NCBI RefSeq assembly: GCF_949820605.1
Contig: NZ_CATKVU010000006.1
Location: forward strand, 1,162,501-1,226,500
Length of the DNA: 64,000 bases
Direction of reading: 5' to 3'
From: Segatella copri
GTDB taxonomy: Bacteria > Bacteroidota > Bacteroidia > Bacteroidales > Bacteroidaceae
In this document: piece by piece, positions 26,865-34,371 of the stretch
Numbering within the stretch: position 1 is the stretch's first letter
Layout of the letters: each line of letters begins with the position of its first letter
Notes under the pieces: generated by a model
Database searches by the model: none
What the model was told of the DNA's origin: nothing
Seen by the model: only the letters and a program-made list of their open reading frames with translations
Translations under genes and position numbers: made by a program

Positions 26865-27548
26865 CTATTTCGCATTCTCCACGATGCGCTGCAAGTCAGC
26901 AAAGCTGAAACCTCTGTAATCATCTATCACATAGTCGGATAGCGGCAGAATGGCTTCTCTGCTGTTCGTTGTGGCAAGACCTAAGGTGAAGGCTCCTGAG
27001 GCTCTCACCGCCTTCAGTCCGTTAAAGCTGTCTTCCAGTCCTACACAGTCCTCCGGTTCCACACCGAAATAGGCTGCACCTTTCAGATAGCAGTCTGGAT
27101 GAGGCTTGCTCTCGGCGAAATCCTCGCTTGTCAGCACGCGGTCGAAATAAGCCTTGAATTCCGGGTGACGGTCGTAGACATTCAGCATCTTCTGAATGTT
27201 GCTGCTCGTTACCACAGCGCATTTTACGCCATGCTGCTTCAAGTCGCTGATGAAGTCTTCGAACCCTGCAATATATTCATACTGCATGCTCTTTTCAAAC
27301 TCATCCAGTCGGGCTGTAATCTTAGCCTGTTCCTCCTTTGCGCCTGTAAAACCTTCGATGTGGGCGAAGACGGCTTCATCGGTGAAATACTTGTCGTAAA
27401 TCTGAACCAGAGTCTGTCCTTTGATGCGATATTCGAAATCGGGCATTTCCGGATGATACTCCCTGCCTATCATTCCCCAGAAGATGGAGTACTGCGATTC
27501 TGTGTCGAATACCACACCATCCAGATCGAAGAGTGCTGCTTTTATCAT
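26865..27548 (-). CDS. HAD-superfamily phosphatase/phosphomutase-like
   Basis: 227 aa. Motif I is ALFDLDGVVFDTE (about 5-17; nucleophile Asp8 and acid/base Asp10), motif II is VVTSSN (about 113-118), the motif III Lys lies in DFAESKPHPDCYLKGA, and motif IV is CVGLEDSFNGLKA. The cap is the four-helix C1 type, as in beta-phosphoglucomutase and phosphoglycolate phosphatase. Substrate is unknown, probably a sugar phosphate. Divergent from rsmG across a 185-bp promoter region; likely cotranscribed with panB. Confidence 0.88.
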   Translation of the reverse strand: MIKAALFDLDGVVFDTESQYSIFWGMIGREYHPEMPDFEYRIKGQTLVQIYDKYFTDEAVFAHIEGFTGAKEEQAKITARLDEFEKSMQYEYIAGFEDFISDLKQHGVKCAVVTSSNIQKMLNVYDRHPEFKAYFDRVLTSEDFAESKPHPDCYLKGAAYFGVEPEDCVGLEDSFNGLKAVRASGAFTLGLATTNSREAILPLSDYVIDDYRGFSFADLQRIVENAK

Positions 27549-27601
27549 ATTTCCTTGTCTGTTTTTATCAATTTTTGCTTAAATTATATTGAAAACGGGT
27601 G

Positions 27602-27609
27602 CAAAGTTA
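27602..27609 (-). promoter_or_regulatory. -7 element of the HAD-panB unit
   Basis: The minus strand reads TAACTTTG, 54 bp ahead of the start at 27548. No clear -33 partner. Confidence 0.4.
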
Positions 27610-27684
27610 CGCAAAAAACTTAATATACGAGCATAATCTTACAGATTTTGATGTTTTTATTACGTGTTTTCCGATTTTTTACAC

Positions 27685-27692
27685 TACCTTTG
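27685..27692 (+). promoter_or_regulatory. -7 element of rsmG
   Basis: TACCTTTG followed by GC, 41 bp ahead of the rsmG ATG; the -33 partner is weak. Confidence 0.5.
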
Positions 27693-27733
27693 CAGAAAAA
27701 TCAGTAGAAATAAAGAAGAATACATATAATTAT

Positions 27734-28360
27734 ATGATAGAAATAATAGAGAAATACTTTCCGAACCTCACGGAAGAGCAGAAAAAGCAGTTCGAGGCAC
27801 TCGATGCATTATACCGCGACTGGAACAGCAAAATCAATGTCATCAGCCGCAAGGACATCGATAATCTGTACGAGCACCACGTACTCCATTCTCTGGCAAT
27901 AGCCAAGGCAATCCATTTCCGTCCGGGCACGGAGATTCTCGATTTCGGCTGCGGCGGAGGTTTCCCGGGCATTCCGCTCGCCATCCTCTTCCCTGAATGC
28001 AAGTTCAAGCTGATAGATGGAACGGGCAAGAAAATCAGAGTCTGCAACGAGGTGGCTACAGCCATCAATCTGCAGAATCTCAAGGCTGAACACCTGCGCG
28101 GAGAGGACGAAAAAGGCAAGTACGATTTCGTGGTAAGCCGTGCGGTAATGCAGCTTCCTGACCTGATGAAGATTATCAAGAAAAACTTTAAGCAGAAGGG
28201 GCAAAACGCTCTGCCTAACGGACTTCTGTGTCTGAAGGGCGGCAATCTGAAAGAAGAACTGAAGCAATACTTCAAGATTTCAGAAATCACTCCGCTCAGC
28301 ACTTTCTTCGATGAAGAATGGTTCAGTCAGGACAAGCAACTGGTTTACGTTTCGGCGTAG
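27734..28360 (+). CDS. rsmG: 16S rRNA (guanine527-N7)-methyltransferase
   Basis: 208 aa from the ATG at 27734, chosen because the promoter element at 27685-27692 excludes upstream starts and MIEIIEKYFPNLTEEQ is the usual N-terminus. The SAM-binding motif is LDFGCGGGFPGIPLAI (about 69-84), and FVVSRAV is the later core motif. It methylates N7 of G527 in 16S rRNA. First of a rightward group with an MBL hydrolase, ruvC and an ABC ATPase. Confidence 0.94.
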   Translation: MIEIIEKYFPNLTEEQKKQFEALDALYRDWNSKINVISRKDIDNLYEHHVLHSLAIAKAIHFRPGTEILDFGCGGGFPGIPLAILFPECKFKLIDGTGKKIRVCNEVATAINLQNLKAEHLRGEDEKGKYDFVVSRAVMQLPDLMKIIKKNFKQKGQNALPNGLLCLKGGNLKEELKQYFKISEITPLSTFFDEEWFSQDKQLVYVSA

Positions 28361-28373
28361 TAGAAGTGAAAAG

Positions 28374-28394
28374 TAATCATAAAGTTCAAAGTAA
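28374..28394 (+). repeat. AAGTTCAAAGTAA-type element before the MBL gene
   Basis: TAATCATAAAGTTCAAAGTA ends three to four bases before the ATG at 28398, in the sense direction. Confidence 0.75.
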
Positions 28395-28397
28395 GAA

Positions 28398-29042
28398 ATG
28401 TTACATATAGAAAGATTTCAAGTAAACATGTTGCAGGAAAACTGCTACGTGGTGAGCGATGAGACCAAGGAATGTGTCATCATCGATTGCGGCGCCTTCT
28501 ATCCGGAAGAGCGCACGGCCATTACACAATATATTAAGGAGAACCAGCTCAAGCCCGTTCACCTGCTCGTAACCCATGGCCATCTTGACCATAACTTCGG
28601 CAACAACACCATCTACCAGGAGTTCGGACTGAAACCGGAAGTATCGGCAGCTGATGAAAACCTGATGAAGGGACTCGCCAAGCAGGCAGAAACCTTCTAT
28701 CAGATGCAACTCGATTACCAGTTTCCGCCGATTGGCAGATTCTTCGAAGATGAAGAGGTCATCAAGTTCGGCAACCACGAGTTCCAGGTCATCGCCACTC
28801 CGGGCCACAGCAGCGGTTCCGTCACCTTCTATTGCGAAGCAGAGCACGTAGCCTTCACCGGTGACACCCTCTTCCACAACTCTATCGGCAGAACCGATTT
28901 CCCTGGAGGCAGCATGTTCCGCATTATCAACAGTCTGCGCCATCTCGGTCAGTTGCCTGACGAAACCCAGGTTCTCCCGGGTCATGGCGAATACACCAGC
29001 ATAGGCGAAGAGCTTGCTCACAATCCATATATGGACCGTTAA
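28398..29042 (+). CDS. MBL-fold metallo-hydrolase (glyoxalase II-like)
   Basis: 214 aa. Metal-binding motif THGHLDH (about 55-61; HxHxDH), then ATPGHSSGS (about 133-141), FTGDTLF (about 154-160) and the C-terminal PGHGEYTS (about 197-204) complete the two-metal site. It resembles glyoxalase II/YcbL-type thioesterases; the true substrate is unknown. Lies 37 bp after rsmG, with a dispersed repeat in the gap, and 35 bp before ruvC. Confidence 0.9.
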   Translation: MLHIERFQVNMLQENCYVVSDETKECVIIDCGAFYPEERTAITQYIKENQLKPVHLLVTHGHLDHNFGNNTIYQEFGLKPEVSAADENLMKGLAKQAETFYQMQLDYQFPPIGRFFEDEEVIKFGNHEFQVIATPGHSSGSVTFYCEAEHVAFTGDTLFHNSIGRTDFPGGSMFRIINSLRHLGQLPDETQVLPGHGEYTSIGEELAHNPYMDR

Positions 29043-29077
29043 AACAGCATTTTTAAAAGTCAGGAGATTTATCAGCG

Positions 29078-29653
29078 ATGATCAAGAAATCGAATACAGA
29101 GAAGATCATTCTCGGCATTGACCCCGGAACCAACGTGATGGGCTATGGCGTAATCCGCATCATCGGCAACAAGGCCGAACTGGTGGTGATGGGCGTCATC
29201 GACATGCGCAAAGAGAGCGATCCCTATCTCCGGCTGGGCAAGATCTTCGACCGCGTAACCGGCATCATCGACAGCTATCTGCCCGATGAGATGGCCATCG
29301 AAGCACCCTTCTTCGGCAAGAACGTGCAGTCGATGCTCAAGCTGGGCAGAGCGCAGGGAGTAGCCATCGCAGCCGCCATTCATCACAGCGTTCCTATCCA
29401 CGAATATGCGCCGCTCAAAATCAAGATGGCCATTACAGGACAGGGACAGGCATCGAAGGAACAGGTGGCGGGAATGCTGCAGAGACTGCTCCATATTCAA
29501 CAAGACGAAATGCCGAAGTTCATGGATGCTACCGATGCGCTGGGGGCAGCCTACTGCCACTTTCTGCAGATGAACCGCCCGGAGACCGACGCCAAGCACT
29601 ACAGCAGCTGGAAAGACTTTGCAACAAAGAATCAGAGTAGAATAAAAAAATAA
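29078..29653 (+). CDS. ruvC: Holliday junction endonuclease RuvC
   Basis: 191 aa. RNase H-fold nuclease that resolves Holliday junctions with RuvAB. The first catalytic Asp is in ILGIDPGTNVMGYGVI (about 11-26), the Glu in MAIEAPFFGKNVQSMLKLG (about 70-88), and the C-terminal acidic pair in DATDALGAAYCH (about 148-159). Length is slightly above the ~173 aa of E. coli RuvC because of a C-terminal tail. Five bases separate it from the next gene, so the two are almost certainly cotranscribed. Confidence 0.96.
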   Translation: MIKKSNTEKIILGIDPGTNVMGYGVIRIIGNKAELVVMGVIDMRKESDPYLRLGKIFDRVTGIIDSYLPDEMAIEAPFFGKNVQSMLKLGRAQGVAIAAAIHHSVPIHEYAPLKIKMAITGQGQASKEQVAGMLQRLLHIQQDEMPKFMDATDALGAAYCHFLQMNRPETDAKHYSSWKDFATKNQSRIKK

Positions 29654-29658
29654 GAGAG

Positions 29659-31149
29659 ATGCAAAAGATTATTAGCATTAAAAATGGTGTTACCCGCATG
29701 CCTGAATGGCGTATGGCAGAACCCGTAAACTTCGAGGCGTGCGATGGTGAACACATCGCTATCGTAGGTCCGAACGGTGGAGGAAAATCAATGTTTGTCG
29801 ACATCATTGTAGGTCGCCACCCACTCCTGATGCACGACCCTGATTACGATTTCTCACCTAGTCAGAAAACAATGGTGAGCGACAACATCAAGTATATTAC
29901 CTTCCGCGACACCTACGGAGGCGATAACGACCGCACTTATTTCCTGCAGCAGCGATGGAACCAGCTCGAAATAGACGAGAACACGCCTGTCGTAAAGGAC
30001 AAGCTGGAAGAAGCCTACCAGATGGCCGGTGAAGATACTCCGGAGCGCAGAGCCCTGCAGCAGCACATCTACGAACTCTTCCACATGCAGCACCTGATGG
30101 ACAAATACACCATCCTGCTCTCAAGTGGCGAGCTCCGCAAGTTCAAACTTGCCTCTACCCTCTTCTCTGAGCCTCGCGTGCTCATCATGGACAATCCGTT
30201 TATCGGACTCGATGCTGAAACCCGCGACCAGCTCAAGGAACTGCTCAAGACCCTCTCTTCTGAGCGAGCCCTGCAGATTATCCTCGTACTGAGCAAGAGC
30301 GATGATATTCCTGACTTCATTACCCACGTGGTAGAAGTGAAAGATATGAAGGTTCTGCCTAAGGTAACCCTCGCCGAATATCTTGCCGGCAGAGAATCCG
30401 TGCCTGCCCATGTGCTGAGCCCGGAGATGGAACAGGCCATCGTAGACCAGCCTTACAGCGACCGCGAATATCACACCCAGGAAGTGGTGAAGATGAACAA
30501 GGTGCGCATACAGTATGGCGAGCGAATCATCCTCAATGACCTCGACTGGACCGTGATGAACGGTGAGCGATGGGCTTTGAGCGGACAGAACGGAGCCGGA
30601 AAGAGTACGCTTCTCAGTCTGGTCTGTGCCGACAATCCGCAGAGCTACGCCTGCGACATTACCCTCTTCGACAATCCTCGAGGCAGCGGCGAAAGCATCT
30701 GGGACATCAAGAAACACATCGGCTACGTATCGCCAGAGCTTCACCGCTCTTACCAGCGCGACCTGCCAGCCATCCGCATCGTAGCAAGCGGCCTGATGGA
30801 TTCCGTAGGTCTCTATGTAAAGCCGAAGGAAGAAGACATGGACAAGTGCCGATTCTGGATGAAAGTCTTCGGACTGGAAGGTCTTGAAGAGCGTGGTTTT
30901 CTGAAGCTCTCCAGCGGCGAACAGCGCCTCGTTCTCCTGGCACGAGCCTTTGTCAAGGATCCGGAACTGCTGATTCTCGATGAGCCGCTCCACGGACTCG
31001 ACAACCGCAACCGCCGTCTTGTAAAAGACGTCATCGAAGCCTTCTGTCGCCGCCAGAACAAAACCATGATCATGGTAACGCATTATAAGGAAGAATTGCC
31101 AACGTGCATCGACCACAGCATCTTCCTCTTGCGCCACACCAACGATTAA
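29659..31149 (+). CDS. Tandem ABC ATPase (ModF-like), soluble
   Basis: 496 aa with two ATP-binding domains and no TM. Domain 1: GPNGGGKS (about 36-43), signature LLSSGE, and a Walker B of VLIMDNPF, where the catalytic Glu is Asn. Domain 2: GQNGAGKST (about 312-320), LSSGEQRLVLLARAF, LLILDEPLHGLD, fully canonical. This layout matches ModF/PhrA-type proteins rather than ABC-F (no inter-domain tower linker). The function in Bacteroidota is unclear. One active and one degenerate site is a common regulatory arrangement. Directly follows ruvC. Confidence 0.85.
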   Translation: MQKIISIKNGVTRMPEWRMAEPVNFEACDGEHIAIVGPNGGGKSMFVDIIVGRHPLLMHDPDYDFSPSQKTMVSDNIKYITFRDTYGGDNDRTYFLQQRWNQLEIDENTPVVKDKLEEAYQMAGEDTPERRALQQHIYELFHMQHLMDKYTILLSSGELRKFKLASTLFSEPRVLIMDNPFIGLDAETRDQLKELLKTLSSERALQIILVLSKSDDIPDFITHVVEVKDMKVLPKVTLAEYLAGRESVPAHVLSPEMEQAIVDQPYSDREYHTQEVVKMNKVRIQYGERIILNDLDWTVMNGERWALSGQNGAGKSTLLSLVCADNPQSYACDITLFDNPRGSGESIWDIKKHIGYVSPELHRSYQRDLPAIRIVASGLMDSVGLYVKPKEEDMDKCRFWMKVFGLEGLEERGFLKLSSGEQRLVLLARAFVKDPELLILDEPLHGLDNRNRRLVKDVIEAFCRRQNKTMIMVTHYKEELPTCIDHSIFLLRHTND

Positions 31150-31179
31150 AAAGAATTGATAATCAATAATTTCAGAAAG

Positions 31180-31689
31180 ATGAGATATATAATATTATTA
31201 TTTGCGCTCACCCTCAGCATAGCTAAGGCAAGCGCCCAGGATGTATTAAACGAGGTGCTCCGCACTTCTGATGCAATCATCAACGATACCACGAAGAGCA
31301 TGGACGAGCGCCGTACAGCCCTCTTCAAGTTTGACGCAATGACCTACATGCGCAGCAAGATTCTGCCACCGTATGTAATGCTCGACAAGAATCTGAGCAA
31401 GGACACCTTGAACGTAAAGGTTCGCTATCTCAACGAGCAGGCCTACGCCATGAGCGTTTATATTACGCTCTACCAGAAGCGACTGAAGGAGGCTTCAAAC
31501 AAGAACAAGCCGCTCGTAACCCAGTTTTTCAAGCAGGCAACCATCGACCACAAGGCATTTAAGGATGCAGATACAGAGTTTACCCTGAGTTATTACAACA
31601 CTCCGGATGCTCCAATCCCATTCTGCCTCGACTGCGATTGGGTTTCAACCTTGGCTTTCATCCGCAGCATCGACTGGTCAAAGCTTTAA
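31180..31689 (+). CDS. Small exported protein, function unknown
   Basis: 169 aa from MRYIILLFALTLSIAKASAQ, a clean signal peptide; an earlier in-frame start at 31156 would only add a few polar residues. The mature part is helical, with ADTEFTLSYYNTPDAPIPFCLDCDW near the end (given here in pieces: ADTEFTLSYY, FCLDCDWVST), and two Cys in CLDC. I do not recognise the family by name. It lies 30 bp after the ABC ATPase gene, probably the last gene of that transcript, and ends just before a terminator hairpin. Confidence 0.75.
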   Translation: MRYIILLFALTLSIAKASAQDVLNEVLRTSDAIINDTTKSMDERRTALFKFDAMTYMRSKILPPYVMLDKNLSKDTLNVKVRYLNEQAYAMSVYITLYQKRLKEASNKNKPLVTQFFKQATIDHKAFKDADTEFTLSYYNTPDAPIPFCLDCDWVSTLAFIRSIDWSKL

Positions 31690-31743
31690 AAAAATTCAAA
31701 TATTTTTTAAGTTATAATCGGTCTTCAAAAAGACCAACTGTAC

Positions 31744-31790
31744 AAACCTCTTCCTTAGCTGTTGATTTGCTGAGGGAGAGGTTTTCTTTT
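31744..31790 (+). terminator. Terminator of the rsmG-ruvC group
   Basis: AAACCTCTTCCTTAGC pairs with GCTGAGGGAGAGGTTT (one mismatch), followed by TTCTTTT. Confidence 0.8.
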
Positions 31791-32024
31791 AAAAACACAT
31801 GATTTACTGAAGTTCGCATGTAGGCTCCACTCGTCCTGAACCAACGGTCACCGGCCGAAGGGAATTGAAAATCGCTGGCCGAAGGGTAAAGCAAAGGTAA
31901 AGGGCAGAAACTTTAGAATTCCAGGCTATTAACAAAGCTTTTACACTATCATTCAGACAGTTATAAACGTATACAAACACAGGACGTTTTTTAAAAAAGC
32001 GGATTCTAGACTTCATGCAAAAAG

Positions 32025-32066
32025 CTTAATGACCTTAATGACCTTGACCTTAATGACCAAAAATGA
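32025..32066 (-). repeat. GGTCATTAA iteron array, outer
   Basis: CTTAATGACCTTAATGACC, TTGACCTTAATGACC, then AAAAATGAC: at least four units on the minus strand. It faces the plus-strand array at 32165. Confidence 0.8.
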
Positions 32067-32164
32067 CATATTATCAACTCAACGTCTATAAGCATCCTCC
32101 CAATACTCATTTTGCAAATGTAAAGTATTTATACCACAAACAAACATTCAAAAACTGGTGTTCC

Positions 32165-32322
32165 CCGGTCATTAAGGTCATGGTCATTAAGGTCATTAAG
32201 GGTTTCGGGGGAACGGAATATATATATATAATATAATATTAAATTATTTAATATTATATTATAAGAAAAGAGAGCGAGCGAAAAGTGCTTAATGACCTTA
32301 ATGACCTTGACCTTAATGACCG
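32165..32322. repeat. Inverted GGTCATTAA arrays around an AT palindrome (copy B)
   Basis: The left arm (32165-32202) reads CGGTCATTAAGGTCATGG then TCATTAAGGTCATTAAGGG. The right arm (32287-32322) is the inverse, CTTAATGACCTTAATGACC then TTGACCTTAATGACCG. Between them a 37-bp palindrome (32227-32263) has 17-bp perfect arms, TATAATATAATATTAAA and its inverse, with a 3-base loop. The layout matches copy A at 8459-8617. Confidence 0.88.
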
Positions 32323-32464
32323 CTTTTCACGTTTCTTCGGCTACCTTCAATGCGTATTTTCCTTTTTGCTATGTTTCTGAAATAAAGTTCTGATAGAAAA
32401 CGATAGAAAGTATTATCTATCAGCTACTTACACCATTTCCGGAAAAGAAAGTCAGGGTAAAAGC

Positions 32465-32495
32465 TTGCATTCTGCCCGAAAATGTTGTATCTTTG
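32465..32495 (+). promoter_or_regulatory. Promoter of the HU-related gene
   Basis: TTG (32465-32467), 20 bp, TATCTTTG (32488-32495). It places the start of transcription about 165 nt ahead of the ATG at 32669, giving a long leader. Confidence 0.75.
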
Positions 32496-32635
32496 CACCG
32501 GCAATCGAAAGAACAGCCTTTTGTGCCTTGCTCGGGTCTTCTATTAAGACCAACACGGGTCATAAATGATGGCAGGCGCCGGTCATCAATGAAGACCCCG
32601 AAAACGGCAGGAACGGGGCGTTCTGGGGAGTTGCA
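32496..32635 (+). ncRNA. Structured leader element, copy B (upstream of the HU-related gene)
   Basis: Near-identical to 8786-8925, with only about half a dozen differences. Likely helices: GGGTCTTC with GAAGACCC (one pair better than in copy A, where it is A-C), and CCCCG with CGGGG around a conserved AAAACGGCAGGAA loop. The GACCAGC/GCTGGTC helix possible in copy A is broken here by two mismatches. Probably a cis-regulatory 5' leader; could also be a small RNA. Confidence 0.5.
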
Positions 32636-32668
32636 AAACAAAGGACTCTAAACATACTACAAACGACT

Positions 32669-33343
32669 ATGATTAATTACAGCATCGTAATGCGTAGCGT
32701 GAACGCAAATCTTCTGGAAATCAACCAGGCTAAGTCACGCATCAACCAGGCAAAGAAGGAGGGTAAGAATCCTGACCAGAAGGACCTGGAACTCGTGAAG
32801 ACTGAGAAGCAGAATGCCTTCGCCATCTCACAGTACACCGACATCATGACCATCGAGAAGTTTGCCAAGCACATCACTTCACATGGCAGTGTCTATTCAA
32901 GAGCCGACATCAGCGCCATCCTCTACATCGCCGTAGACTGCATGCGTGAGATGTTGCTTGAGGGCAAGAAGATTCGTCTGGGTGATCTTGGTGATTTCTC
33001 TCTCCTTCTCACCTCGAAGGGTGCTGAGGATGCAGACAAGTTCACCTCGCAGAACATTACCGGCGTGAAGGTTCAGTGGGAGCCTGGTCAGGAGTTTAAG
33101 AACCTTCGCGATGACGCCGAGTTCAACCTCGTAGCCAGCCGCAGTGCTCAGGCAGCCGTTATCAAGGCGATTAAGGAGGGTAAGACCAGCGTTGACCTCA
33201 ACGCGCCAACTACTCCGGATAATACGCCAGGCGGTTCTACCCCAGGCGGTTCAAGCACCGGTCAGACCGGCAGCGAAGGCCAAGGCTCTGAATCAGGCGG
33301 CGGTACTACCGGCAAGGACGATACTGGCGACGGCCTTGAATAG
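32669..33343 (+). CDS. HU-related DNA-binding protein with Gly/Ser/Thr-rich tail
   Basis: 224 aa. The first ~165 residues follow the Bacteroidota 'HU-related' family (TIGR01201 type): DIMTIEKFAKHITSHGSVYSRADISAIL then GKKIRLGDLGDFSLLL, where HU proteins have the GFGTF turn and the arm. An N-terminal extension (about 1-60) is unique to this family. From about 180 the tail is disordered (TTPDNTPGGSTPGGSSTGQ). It probably binds and bends DNA; a nucleoid or mobile-element role is inferred. Paired with the smalltalk gene 97 bp downstream, as is usual in the group. Confidence 0.88.
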   Translation: MINYSIVMRSVNANLLEINQAKSRINQAKKEGKNPDQKDLELVKTEKQNAFAISQYTDIMTIEKFAKHITSHGSVYSRADISAILYIAVDCMREMLLEGKKIRLGDLGDFSLLLTSKGAEDADKFTSQNITGVKVQWEPGQEFKNLRDDAEFNLVASRSAQAAVIKAIKEGKTSVDLNAPTTPDNTPGGSTPGGSSTGQTGSEGQGSESGGGTTGKDDTGDGLE

Positions 33344-33403
33344 CCCAAGGATAGACTGGCTAGGGTGCTAGCCCCTAGCCCAGCCTATCCGCCCCACAAA
33401 AAA

Positions 33404-33436
33404 TTCAACATTCAACACTCAACATTCAACATTCAA
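33404..33436 (+). repeat. TTCAACATTCAAC-type repeat before the smalltalk gene
   Basis: AAATTCAACATTCAACACTC and AACATTCAACATTC end four bases before the ATG at 33441. Related to the AATGTTGAATG strings in the nifJ upstream duplication (3871-4076). Confidence 0.75.
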
Positions 33437-33440
33437 AAAA

Positions 33441-33536
33441 ATGAAAGCGAACACCTGGAAAACAATTCTTCAGATAGCCATCAGCATTTTGACCGCTATC
33501 GCTACTACGCTCGGAGTAACGAGTTGCATGGGATAA
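33441..33536 (+). CDS. Smalltalk protein (31-aa membrane peptide)
   Basis: 31 codons: MKANTWKTILQIAISILTAI, then ATTLGVTSCMG. It matches the Bacteroidota 'smalltalk' family: a charged N-terminus, a single hydrophobic helix and a lipobox-like VTSC near the end. Members typically sit next to HU-related genes in accessory regions, exactly as here. Function unknown; possibilities are a toxin-like membrane peptide, a lysis or signalling factor, or a partner of the HU-related protein. A terminator follows. The amidase gene often seen after it is absent here. Confidence 0.85.
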   Translation: MKANTWKTILQIAISILTAIATTLGVTSCMG

Positions 33537-33588
33537 AGAACATGGAGTCCACCTTATTATAATAAGCAGACTCATCCATAAATAAATC

Positions 33589-33634
33589 GACCGCTCACCT
33601 CAGAAAAGATTCATGAGGAGAGCGGTCTTTTTTG
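33589..33634 (+). terminator. Terminator of the HU/smalltalk unit
   Basis: GACCGCTC (33589-33596) pairs with GAGCGGTC (33620-33627), extended by inner pairs (ACCTCA with TGAGGA-type), followed by TTTTTT. Confidence 0.85.
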
Positions 33635-33649
33635 TTTCTACCCAAAATC

Positions 33650-33750
33650 CGGTCATGAAGGGTCAAAGTCATTAAGGGTCATTTTCATTTTCAAATCCCA
33701 AAGATTCCGGTCATTAAGGTCACGGTCATTAAGGTCATTAAGGATTTCGG
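33650..33750 (+). repeat. GGTCATTAA iteron arrays downstream of smalltalk
   Basis: Two plus-strand clusters: CGGTCATGAAGGGTCAAAG with TCATTAAGGGTCATT (33650-33683), and CCGGTCATTAAGGTCACGG with TCATTAAGGTCATTAAGG (33708-33744). With the arrays at 32025-32322 they bracket the HU/smalltalk unit. Confidence 0.85.
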
Positions 33751-33857
33751 GTTTAAAAATATCCCTCAACATCCCTCTATCTTATAAAATAAGGTTAAAT
33801 CGTGTTCGCCCTGCAAACAAAATCCATCCATATAATCAACTTTCTGAATATTTTTTG

Positions 33858-33865
33858 TATTTTTG
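33858..33865 (+). promoter_or_regulatory. -7 element upstream of the truncated hydrolase
   Basis: TATTTTTG followed by C fits TAnnTTTG, about 80 bp before the ATG at 33945. Confidence 0.4.
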
Positions 33866-33944
33866 CAGATATATTGCGCTAATATGGGAGTTGAGCATGG
33901 CTTATCCTCCTAGATTACAGGCGCATAATTATCAAATGATTAGC

Positions 33945-34106
33945 ATGAAGAAGATATTATTCCTACACGGATTCTTCGCCACGGGCAGCTGTCCGATGGC
34001 GAGAGCCTTGAAAGAGGCGTTTGAGGGGACGGCGGTGGGGCTGACTCCCGACCTCCCTTTGTACCCAAAGGAGGCACTGAAGGAGAGAATCTTTGGAAAC
34101 AAATAG
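33945..34106 (+). pseudogene. Truncated alpha/beta-hydrolase (N-terminal fragment)
   Basis: 53 codons, starting MKKILFLHGFFATGSCPMAR and continuing LTPDLPLYPKEAL, the first beta strand and oxyanion loop (HGFFATGS) of small YqiA-type esterases. The match ends at about residue 47 and a stop follows shortly; the nucleophile Ser, Asp and His are all missing, so it cannot be active. Family full length is near 190 aa. Part of a run of broken genes up to 34.7 kb. Confidence 0.6.
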
Positions 34107-34122
34107 TTTGAAGAAAATTATG

Positions 34123-34359
34123 GCAATGACAATTGATACAACAAACCTCTGTTCGCATCTTCAAAAGAAGCTGTTTGAACCTGAGGGAGTATATTATCCT
34201 ATTTGGCAAGCCATGCAGAATGATGAGGAGTTGACTGCCGTGGTTCGCTCCCGACAGCTTCATATTTATCGTAATGGCAAGAAGATTCTCATTCTCGCTG
34301 ACAAGGCTCAGCCGAAGATTATCAGAGAGGATAAACTGAATGAATTGATAAAAACATAA
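34123..34359 (+). CDS. Short protein of unknown function, probably a fragment
   Basis: 78 aa from ATG 34123 (MAMTIDTTNLCSHLQKKLF). A compact N-terminal-like region contains YYPIWQAMQNDEELTAVVRS and RQLHIYRNGKKILILADKAQ. I do not recognise the family. Given that both neighbours are truncated remnants, it may be the surviving N-terminus of a longer protein. It ends 12 bp before the next remnant. Confidence 0.45.
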   Translation, partial: AMTIDTTNLCSHLQKKLFEPEGVYYPIWQAMQNDEELTAVVRSRQLHIYRNGKKILILADKAQPKIIREDKLNELIKT

Positions 34360-34371
34360 AGAACAAAGCGT

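Larger units (their letters stand above)
31791..32668. other. Gene-free block upstream of the HU-related gene
   Basis: No gene. From left to right it holds a short duplicated GGCCGAAGGG string (around 31852 and 31877), a reverse GGTCATTAA array (32025-32066), the inverted iteron arrays with palindrome (32165-32322), a promoter, and the structured leader element. The part from about 32300 onward aligns with 8600-8925. Confidence 0.7.

Noticed and set aside
32221..32270. AT-rich palindrome as a CRISPR or origin of replication
   Set aside because: No spacers or regular repeats; no DnaA boxes or replication gene nearby, so only an iteron/palindrome site is claimed.
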